This document shows positions 24,084-30,741 of a DNA stretch of 38,145 nt, in pieces. Location of the stretch: assembly GCA_022825745.1 (NCBI GenBank), contig JAJDWF010000132.1, forward strand, positions 1 through 38,145, written 5' to 3'. Within the stretch, counting starts at the first letter, position 1. Each line of letters opens with the position of its first letter. The position numbers were made by a program, and so were the translations under genes. The notes beneath the pieces are model-generated. The model did not search any database. It was not told the origin of the DNA and saw only the letters and a program-made list of their open reading frames with translations. This DNA is from Dehalococcoidia bacterium. GTDB taxonomy: Bacteria; Chloroflexota; Dehalococcoidia; Lucifugimonadales; UBA3495.

Positions 24084-24130
24084 ATTGGCGACGTCAATGA
24101 GTCTCTTCTCAAACTGCTAATCGACCCCGG

Positions 24131-24159
24131 TTGCCCCTCCCCGCCCCATAGGGCATAAT
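24131..24159 (+). promoter_or_regulatory. Sigma-70-like promoter of the acyl-CoA dehydrogenase pair
   Basis: TTGCCC (24131-24136), a 17-bp spacer, then CATAAT (24154-24159). The -35 matches four and the -10 five of six consensus bases. It lies 55 bp before the ATG at 24215. Confidence 0.55.
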
Positions 24160-24214
24160 TGCGGCCTGAATTTACGCAAGCATAACGCCGGCTGGGCCGG
24201 CCGCGAGGCGCATC

Positions 24215-25447
24215 ATGGACTTTGAACCCCGTTATACCGCTGAGCAGGAGGCGTTCCGCACCGAGGTGCAGGAGTGGCTTCATGAGAACATTCCGGCCGG
24301 CATCGAGCATCCTGCCGACTCCATTGACCTGACCTACGAGCAGTACCAACTGCGCCGAGACCTGGGGCGCAGGCTGGGCGAGAAGGGCTGGCTGTGGCCT
24401 ACCGCGCCGGAGGAGTACGGCGGCGGCGGCTTGACCGTTGACCATTCGGTGGTGCTGGAAGAGGAGATTGACGGCTACAACCTGTCGCTCCCACCCTACT
24501 ACGACTCGGGCGGACGCCTGGGCGGCAACTCCATCCTGGTCTGGGGTTCGGAAGAGCAGAAGCAGGAATTCCTGCCCAAGATTTTCAAGGGCGAGATTCG
24601 CACCTGGCAGCTGCTCACCGAGCCGGAGGCCGGCTCCGACCTGGCCAACGCCAAGACCTCCGCACGGCGCGACGGCGACGATTATGTCATTAACGGCCAG
24701 AAGGTTTACGTCGGCAGCGCCCACGGCTCCGATTACATGTGGACGATCACCTGCACCGACCCCGAGGGAGACCGCCACCACAACCTGAGCTGGTTCATGG
24801 TGCCGTCCGACCTGCCCGGCATCAGCGTGTTCCCCATGGACCTGCTGTCCTCGGCCGGCGAGTCCGGCGCGGGTTCCGGCGTCAAGAACATCGTCTATTT
24901 CGACAACGTGCGGGTTCCGGCGCGTAACCTGATCGGCGGCGAGAACGAGGGCTGGAAGGTCGCGACCACGCACCTGGAGTTGGAACACGGCACGGGCGGC
25001 AAGATCGGCCGCAACTGGATCGTTGACCGCATCTTCGAATACTGCAAGACCAACAACCGCCGCGGCGAACCGCTGAGCAAGGATGTGGACGTTCGGGAGC
25101 GGCTCATCGACATCTACATCGATGCCGAGATCGGGCGGCTGTTCCAGCTGCGGAACTACTGGATGCGGCACAGCGGCGCGCACATCACCTACGAAGGCCC
25201 GCAAGCCTCGTACTTCCGCAAGCAGTCCGGCCTGCGCATCGCCACCGGAATCCTGGACATTCTCGGTCCCGCCGCGCTGACCAAGGACTCGCAGTGGGGC
25301 GCCGGCGAGGGACACATCGAGGCGCACCAACGGGCGGCGATCATTGCGCTGCACCCCGGCGGCACCACCGACATCCAGAAGGTGATCATGTCCCGGCGTA
25401 TCGGAATCGGTCGCCAGCAGCGGGAACGCGCCGGCGCGTTGGCATAA
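24215..25447 (+). CDS. Acyl-CoA dehydrogenase family protein, chain 1
   Basis: A 410-residue flavoprotein of the acyl-CoA dehydrogenase family, which oxidises acyl-CoA to enoyl-CoA with FAD. The usual order is seen: an N-terminal helical domain (YTAEQEAFRTEVQEWL), a beta domain with LLTEPEAGSDLANAKTSA (the FAD/substrate-binding block), and a C-terminal helical domain ending HPGGTTDIQKVIMSRRIG. That end has Gly where medium-chain dehydrogenases carry the catalytic Glu (YEGT), as in several FadE-type subunits. The second acyl-CoA dehydrogenase gene starts 16 bp downstream. Pairs of this kind (e.g. mycobacterial ChsE1-ChsE2) make a heterotetramer, which is likely here. The natural substrate is unknown. 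Confidence 0.93.
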   Translation: MDFEPRYTAEQEAFRTEVQEWLHENIPAGIEHPADSIDLTYEQYQLRRDLGRRLGEKGWLWPTAPEEYGGGGLTVDHSVVLEEEIDGYNLSLPPYYDSGGRLGGNSILVWGSEEQKQEFLPKIFKGEIRTWQLLTEPEAGSDLANAKTSARRDGDDYVINGQKVYVGSAHGSDYMWTITCTDPEGDRHHNLSWFMVPSDLPGISVFPMDLLSSAGESGAGSGVKNIVYFDNVRVPARNLIGGENEGWKVATTHLELEHGTGGKIGRNWIVDRIFEYCKTNNRRGEPLSKDVDVRERLIDIYIDAEIGRLFQLRNYWMRHSGAHITYEGPQASYFRKQSGLRIATGILDILGPAALTKDSQWGAGEGHIEAHQRAAIIALHPGGTTDIQKVIMSRRIGIGRQQRERAGALA

Positions 25448-25463
25448 CAGGAGCAACTAACCA

Positions 25464-26606
25464 ATGGACTTGTCCCTGACCGAAGAACAGGAAATGCTGA
25501 AAGCGGCGGTGCGTCGCTTCGTGGACACGGAGTACCCCAAGGAAACGCTGCTGGAACTGGCCGCCACCGGCCAGAACGCTCCGTCGGAACCGTGGTCGAA
25601 ACTCGCGGCCACCGGCTGGTTGGGCATCGTCATACCCACCGAGTATGGGGGAGAAGGCGGATCGTTTACCGACGCCGGCGTGCTCTTTGAAGAGTTGGGG
25701 CGGGGCCCGGTGCCCGGCCCGCACCTCAGCAGCGCCGCCCTAGGCGCCCTGACCATTCTGGAGGCAGGGACGGAAGAACAGAAACGCTCTCTGCTGCCCG
25801 ACGTCGCCGCCGGGCGGCGCACCATTTCCCTGGCCATCACCGAAGCCGACTATCAGTGGGACGAGTCGGACGTGCAGGCCATCGCCGCCCCCGACGGCGA
25901 CGGTTATCGCATCTCCGGCACCAAGGTGTACGTGTACGACGCCGCGGCGGCCACGGACATCATCTGCGCCGTGCGCACCGAGAACCGGCAGCACGTCGGA
26001 CTGGCGTTGATTCCCGCCGACGCGCCCGGGGTTTCCATCCGCAAGCTGGAGGGATTCGCGTGGAACCTGGCGGAGGTCAGGCTGGACGGCGTGCAGATAG
26101 GGCAGTCGGCGGTTTTGTCGGGCCGCGCCATGCCCGGGTCCAGCCCGTTCTCAGGCGGTTGGCTGGCGCTGGAGCAGGCGGTCGCCACCGCCATACCGCT
26201 GTTGTGCGCCTACCAGGTTGGCGGTTCCCAGCAGGTGTACGAAATGTCGGTGGAGTACAGCCGGACGCGGATTCAGTTCGGCACGCCCATCGGCAGGTTC
26301 CAGCGGGTGCAGGACCACATCATCAACCTGGTCAACGAACTGGACTCAGCGCGCTGGACCACCTACGAGGCCCTGTGGAAGCTGGACACCGAACGGGAAG
26401 CCGCGGACAGCGTCCACCTGGCCAAGACCGTGAGCAGCGCCGCCTACTACAACGCCTGCAACCACGCCCACGAGGTACACGCCGGCGTGGGCAGCACCAC
26501 GGAATACGGCCTGACCCTGCACACCACCGCGTCGCGCACCTTGTACCAGTTCCTCGGCGACCCGAAATTCCACCGCCGACGGCTAGCGGACGCTCTGGGC
26601 CTGTAA
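25464..26606 (+). CDS. Acyl-CoA dehydrogenase family protein, chain 2
   Basis: A 380-residue protein of the same family as its upstream neighbour but clearly divergent. It has an N-terminal LTEEQEMLKAAVRRFVDTE helix, a GWLGIVIPTEYGGEGGSF segment, a weak FAD-binding block where the usual TEPxAGSD reads ITEADYQWDESD, and a C-terminal YSRTRIQFGTPIGRFQRVQD and HAGVGSTTEYGLTLH end. The altered middle block suggests that this chain contributes differently to FAD and substrate binding, as in heteromeric FadE pairs. GGAG ten bases before the ATG sets the start. It ends six bases from the tail of the TMK-like gene. Confidence 0.92.
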   Translation: MDLSLTEEQEMLKAAVRRFVDTEYPKETLLELAATGQNAPSEPWSKLAATGWLGIVIPTEYGGEGGSFTDAGVLFEELGRGPVPGPHLSSAALGALTILEAGTEEQKRSLLPDVAAGRRTISLAITEADYQWDESDVQAIAAPDGDGYRISGTKVYVYDAAAATDIICAVRTENRQHVGLALIPADAPGVSIRKLEGFAWNLAEVRLDGVQIGQSAVLSGRAMPGSSPFSGGWLALEQAVATAIPLLCAYQVGGSQQVYEMSVEYSRTRIQFGTPIGRFQRVQDHIINLVNELDSARWTTYEALWKLDTEREAADSVHLAKTVSSAAYYNACNHAHEVHAGVGSTTEYGLTLHTTASRTLYQFLGDPKFHRRRLADALGL

Positions 26607-26612
26607 CTCCGT

Positions 26613-27311
26613 TCAGGCGTCGCCCATTCCCTTGAGGGCTTCTCGCACCTCGGCTTGCAGAGCTTCAAACACGTCGCCCACGCTGCCGCGGGCGTCTATG
26701 GTCACAAAGTTGTGCTCCTCGGCAAGGGTGCGGAACTCCTGCAGCAAGGCGCTTTGATACCTGATGAAGTTGTCGTGCAGATCCGGCCCGCGCAGGAAAT
26801 CTTCGCCCGATTCCCAATGGTCGAGCTGTCGAACCGCCAGCACACGCGGCAGCAATTGTTCTACGTCCACGTCCAGGTATAGCACCCGGTCAGGCACCAC
26901 CGCGAACTCAAAAACGTCGTCGAGCCAGCGGGCCGGCACGCCGCGCACCCGCGCCCTGGCGATGATCGAGAATATGTAGCGATCCACCAGCGCCACCATG
27001 CCGGTGCGCAACGCCGGAACGATATTCTTTTCCAGCCGGTCCCAGAAGTCGGTGGCGTAGAAAAGGTTCAAAGTGAGGGCGTCAAGGGTGTTGCCCCGCA
27101 TGGCCCGGTTGATGCCCGTAGCCGCCAACTCAGAGCGGCGGAATCCGGTGACCGTTACGGCGTAACCCTCGGCTTCCAGCCATTCCTGCAACATTCCAAT
27201 CTGAGTGGAACGGCCCACGCCGTCGGTGCCTTCGATCACGATGAGCCGGCCCGGGGTCGGCTCTCCGGCTACACTGGGTGGCGTATGCCCATAAAACTTG
27301 ATCTCGTCCAT
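26613..27311 (-). CDS. Thymidylate kinase-like P-loop protein with Arg in Walker A
   Basis: A 232-residue P-loop protein of the thymidylate kinase fold. The Walker A region reads EGTDGVGRST (residues 27-36), so Arg34 replaces the invariant Lys. The VDRY motif (D110-R111-Y112) fits the TMK family, but the dTMP-binding EPGGT segment is absent. It shares with the upstream neighbour a C-terminal WESGEDF block (YESGQDM in the other) and a TIDA strand, so the two are paralogues. GGAG seven bases before the ATG. It follows the other TMK-like gene by 45 bp. With Lys lost it may be a weak or inactive kinase, perhaps a regulatory partner; that is inference. Confidence 0.8.
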   Translation of the reverse strand: MDEIKFYGHTPPSVAGEPTPGRLIVIEGTDGVGRSTQIGMLQEWLEAEGYAVTVTGFRRSELAATGINRAMRGNTLDALTLNLFYATDFWDRLEKNIVPALRTGMVALVDRYIFSIIARARVRGVPARWLDDVFEFAVVPDRVLYLDVDVEQLLPRVLAVRQLDHWESGEDFLRGPDLHDNFIRYQSALLQEFRTLAEEHNFVTIDARGSVGDVFEALQAEVREALKGMGDA

Positions 27312-27356
27312 CTCACGGCTCCGGGTTGACGGCAGTATAGAGTGCGCGGAAGCGTC

Positions 27357-28181
27357 TTACAGGTCGGCCACTTCCTGCTCGGTAGGTCGGCGGGTCATGG
27401 GCGGCCTGATGTACCGGCCACTCAGCCCGGCCTTGCCCAGAGCTTCCGGGAGGCTCTGGCCGCGCACCGCCATGGAGTCTTCGAGCAGCGGCTCCACGTA
27501 CCGGCGTACCAACTGCTGCTGCACGGCGATGGGCTGCGTTGCGTCGATTGTCATCAACCCGAATTCCTCGGTCATGGCGTCGTATTCGTCCAGCAGCTTG
27601 CCCTGGAAGATGCGGAAGGACTCTTCCCGGTCGTTGGAAAAGCCCATGTCCTGGCCGGATTCGTAGTAACCCAGTTCCTCCCGTCCGGCGTTGATCCGCT
27701 GGATGGAAACGTCCAGCGGGACCTTGAAGTACAGCCCCAGGGTGGGTTGCACGGCGAACGAGTAGATGCGGCGCAGCCAATCGCGGTTCACGCCGCGGGC
27801 CGAATCCCGGGCGAACGCGGTGTAAACGTACCGGTCGGCGAGGACCGTGGCCCCTGCGCGCAGGGCCGGCAGTATCTGGGCATGGACCCGGCTGGCGAAA
27901 TCGGCGGCGTGAATGAGGCTGAAGGACATGGGCGTCAGCAGTTCTTCGGTTTTGCCCCGCTTGGTGGTGCGCCGAACGATGGGGGACGAATTCCACTCGG
28001 TGAAAACCGTTACGAGGTTCCGGCTGTTCAGCCACTTTTGCAGCAGGTCGATCTGCGTGCTTTTGCCCGAGCCGTCAATCCCTTCCACGATAATCAGGGT
28101 GCCCGGATATTCCCCGTCGTCCGGGTGCATCCCGAATCGATCTCCCATTTTGTAAGCCAGATGCCCTTGAAGCCTGGTCAT
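27357..28181 (-). CDS. Thymidylate kinase-like P-loop protein
   Basis: A 274-residue P-loop kinase of the thymidylate kinase fold with an intact Walker A, EGIDGSGKST (K40), and LADRYVY (D116-R117-Y118). Like its downstream paralogue it lacks the EPGGT segment of standard dTMP kinases and carries a YESGQDMGFSNDREESF block and a C-terminal extension rich in Arg and Pro. Its start is ATG 28179-28181 with GAGG eight bases upstream, and it overlaps the Ppx/GppA gene stop as ATGA. The frame runs to 28265 but only through the Ppx gene end. dTMP kinase is one possibility; PPK2 polyphosphate kinases have a related fold, and the Ppx neighbour makes a polyphosphate-linked role worth testing. Confidence 0.85.
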   Translation of the reverse strand: MTRLQGHLAYKMGDRFGMHPDDGEYPGTLIIVEGIDGSGKSTQIDLLQKWLNSRNLVTVFTEWNSSPIVRRTTKRGKTEELLTPMSFSLIHAADFASRVHAQILPALRAGATVLADRYVYTAFARDSARGVNRDWLRRIYSFAVQPTLGLYFKVPLDVSIQRINAGREELGYYESGQDMGFSNDREESFRIFQGKLLDEYDAMTEEFGLMTIDATQPIAVQQQLVRRYVEPLLEDSMAVRGQSLPEALGKAGLSGRYIRPPMTRRPTEQEVADL

Positions 28182-29815
28182 GATTCGCACCTCACAAAGT
28201 CGATTTCCTCCCCGAACTCTTCCAGCCACCGTTCGCGCACGTTTTCCCCGGCGGTTCGGGACCATGACGGCGTGGTTACCACCAACATACCATTTTGCCG
28301 GATAAAGCGCACCTGTGATGCGGAACAGCCATACGGCAAACGACTGTCGAGTTCGTCGATGACCGTGAGCGCGACGGCGGCCTGACCGATCAGCTTGATG
28401 TCGTCCCGGCTCAGCAGCCTGGAACGGCGAAAGCGCGGAGGCAGTTTCCTGCGCTCAGTAGTCAACAGAATCGCCGCGAGAAATGCCGATTCCTCATGCG
28501 TGAATCCGGGCAAGTCCGTACGCACGATTACGCTGGCCGTCCGGTTGGCCCGATTGTAAAAGTCCATCGCGTTGCCGATATCCAGCACGAACGCCGCGCA
28601 TTCCAGCGCATCGCAGATGCGCCGGTTTTGCGCCCCCCAAACCGACGCGCCCAGGCCGCGCGCCAAAGCAGCCCGTCTTTTGCCGCGCTGCGAAAACCTA
28701 GGTACGAACCGTCCGACCAGGTCAACGAGCGACGCCATTCGCACAGTCGCGAGCGGTGGCACGCTGACGGGCCAATCCGTCGGCAAAGGCTCCGGCAACC
28801 TGGCCAGACCTTCCCGAAGTCCCTGGCCCGACACGATCATGGAATCGGCGCCGGTGTATTGAGACAGCGCGTGCGCTGCTATCGCGCCGCCAACGATGGA
28901 ATGCCCGCGTTCCGGGTTCATCCCGTTGATGCCGGCACGCTCGCTGAGAGAAGCGGCGGTCAATTCGCGGGTGAGTCCCGCCAACGAACCGGCGTCCATT
29001 TCGTAACCGTGCATCCTGATGATGGGGTATGGCTCCACACCCCGGAGCAGCCTGGAGAGGAGCCGCACCGAGCCGCCGGAGCCGACCAGCACATCTCCAT
29101 CGCTCAGGCGGGGAACGCCGGCCGCTGCCAACGTGGCGTGGACAAATTCGTAGGCGGCGTGTACGTCCCCGGCATCGGCCAAGTCGGTCAGGTGAAACTG
29201 GTTGGCGATACGCAGGCTGCCCAGCGGCAGGGACACGCTCCAACGCATGGCGCGTTCGCTGAACCGGACAATCTCCATGCTGCCGCCGCCGATGTCCGCT
29301 AGAATGCCGTCGGATGCAGGCAACCCGTGGATAGCGCCGATGAAGCAATAAGCGGCCTCGTCCGAGCCGTCGATGATCCTTAGCGGTATGCCAAAACGAT
29401 TCACGGCGGCGTCGATGATGGCGGTCGCGTTTCCCGATTCGCGGAGGGCCGCGGTGCCGACGGCATGGATGGTTTGGACTCCATACCCGCCCGCCAGCAG
29501 AGCGAAGTCTTCCAACGCATCGACGGCGCTGGCGACTCCAGACTCGTCCAGCGCTCCCTTGTCGTCAATGTGGCTCATCAGGTTCAGGTTCACCCGTTGT
29601 TGGGCGACGATCTCGATGCCGCCTCCGGGATTGACCTGCATCACCACCGCGCGCGCCGACCCCGACCCCAGGTCGATTATCGCGGTATATTTCGGCACCG
29701 CGTCTCCCGAATCCGGGAGGCTGCTCGCAACACTCTCCCAGTCGGGAGCTTCGGCAAAAATAATGCCCGTATCCGAAAGGGGTACGGGCCGCTCAACAAG
29801 TTGGTCGCTCATCAC
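28178..29815 (-). CDS. Ppx/GppA-family phosphatase with degenerate HD domain
   Basis: A 545-residue protein of the exopolyphosphatase/guanosine pentaphosphatase family. The ASKHA domain shows AIIDLGSGSARAVV near residue 45, AVGTAALRESGN, IIDGSDEAAYCFIGAI, ILADIGGGSMEIV and VGSGGSVRLLSR, all the expected nucleotide- and phosphate-binding blocks. The C-terminal half corresponds to the HD-type domain, but where relatives have LHDIG this reads VLDIGNAMDFYNRANRTAS, so the HD pair is lost and the next His residues are gone. The start is GTG 29813-29815, with GGAG eight bases upstream; ATG one codon later is an alternative. Its stop overlaps the TMK-like gene. Activity on polyphosphate or (p)ppGpp cannot be told from sequence. 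Confidence 0.88.
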   Translation of the reverse strand: MMSDQLVERPVPLSDTGIIFAEAPDWESVASSLPDSGDAVPKYTAIIDLGSGSARAVVMQVNPGGGIEIVAQQRVNLNLMSHIDDKGALDESGVASAVDALEDFALLAGGYGVQTIHAVGTAALRESGNATAIIDAAVNRFGIPLRIIDGSDEAAYCFIGAIHGLPASDGILADIGGGSMEIVRFSERAMRWSVSLPLGSLRIANQFHLTDLADAGDVHAAYEFVHATLAAAGVPRLSDGDVLVGSGGSVRLLSRLLRGVEPYPIIRMHGYEMDAGSLAGLTRELTAASLSERAGINGMNPERGHSIVGGAIAAHALSQYTGADSMIVSGQGLREGLARLPEPLPTDWPVSVPPLATVRMASLVDLVGRFVPRFSQRGKRRAALARGLGASVWGAQNRRICDALECAAFVLDIGNAMDFYNRANRTASVIVRTDLPGFTHEESAFLAAILLTTERRKLPPRFRRSRLLSRDDIKLIGQAAVALTVIDELDSRLPYGCSASQVRFIRQNGMLVVTTPSWSRTAGENVRERWLEEFGEEIDFVRCES

Positions 29816-29817
29816 CG

Positions 29818-30735
29818 CTATCGCTCCGATGCCGGCAAGGCGGCGATCTCCGATTCCAACCGTTCGATGTCGGCTTCATCGAGGTTGAAATACTTGGCGT
29901 CCGGGTGGTGAAAAACGACGGCGGAGACCGAGCCTTCGGGGTCCATCATGTAGCCGTCCGTCAGTTCCACGCCGATGTTTTCGGTGACATCCAGCAGGCG
30001 AAAGAGCTTGTCCTGATCCTCAAGGCGCGGACACGCCGGATAGCCAAACGAGTAGCGTTTGCCCCGATAGTTGGCGCGGAACAGGTCGCGCAGTTCCTCC
30101 TCGCCGTTGACCTTCAGGCCCGACGGTTCGCCGATGTTCCACATGCTGCGGATGCGCTTGTGCAGCAACTCCGCAAAGCCTTCCGCCGACTCAATAGCCA
30201 GGGCTTGCAGGGTGTGGGAGTCGAGGTAGCGCCCGTCATTCTTCCACCGCTCGGACAGATCGCGTACACCAGGGCCGATGGTCGTAGTGAACATCGCCAT
30301 GTAGTCGTTGGGGCCTTCGCCGGTTGGGCGCGCATAGTCGGACAGACACAGCCCGTCTTTGCCCTGTTGCCGTCCGAAATAGAATCGTTCCAGTTCCGTC
30401 GTGCCGTCCGCCTCGTACACGATCAGCCACTGCCCATCCGACCGGCACGGGAAAAACTTGAACACCCCGTTGGCGGATATGTCGGAGCGGGACAGCATGA
30501 TGTCCTCGACCCGCTGCACCTGCCGCCGCAATTCCACGGCCTTTGGTTCGTCGTTACGCAGCGCTTCCCAGAAGCGGCCGCGATACCCCAGGTGCCTCAC
30601 GTACAGCATCTGCGGGTTGATGTACCCGAAAATCTCGTCGAGGTCGTAATCTTCCAGGACGTGGAGACGCAAATCCGGCGGGCGGGGAGAATCCTCCAAC
30701 GCCGCCACAGCAGTCAGCGTTTGCTCAACAGACAT
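29818..30735 (-). CDS. Methionine synthase activation domain protein (split MetH)
   Basis: A 305-residue protein equivalent to the C-terminal AdoMet-binding activation module of cobalamin-dependent methionine synthase, which reductively re-methylates inactive cob(II)alamin. The family core is clear: YRGKRYSFGYPACPRLEDQD near residues 224-243, then LLDVTENIGVELTDGYMMDP, then SVSAVVFHHPDAKYF. The N-terminal half keeps the ISANGVFKFFPCRSDG segment. In E. coli this module is part of MetH; here it is encoded separately, six bases after the main metH gene. The start has GGAG ten bases upstream. Confidence 0.93.
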   Translation of the reverse strand: MSVEQTLTAVAALEDSPRPPDLRLHVLEDYDLDEIFGYINPQMLYVRHLGYRGRFWEALRNDEPKAVELRRQVQRVEDIMLSRSDISANGVFKFFPCRSDGQWLIVYEADGTTELERFYFGRQQGKDGLCLSDYARPTGEGPNDYMAMFTTTIGPGVRDLSERWKNDGRYLDSHTLQALAIESAEGFAELLHKRIRSMWNIGEPSGLKVNGEEELRDLFRANYRGKRYSFGYPACPRLEDQDKLFRLLDVTENIGVELTDGYMMDPEGSVSAVVFHHPDAKYFNLDEADIERLESEIAALPASER

Positions 30736-30741
30736 GGCCGA

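Noticed and set aside
23810..25456. 548-codon minus-strand frame
   Set aside because: It is antisense to the first acyl-CoA dehydrogenase and runs into the RHH gene; its residues show only low-complexity Arg/Val/Gly composition.
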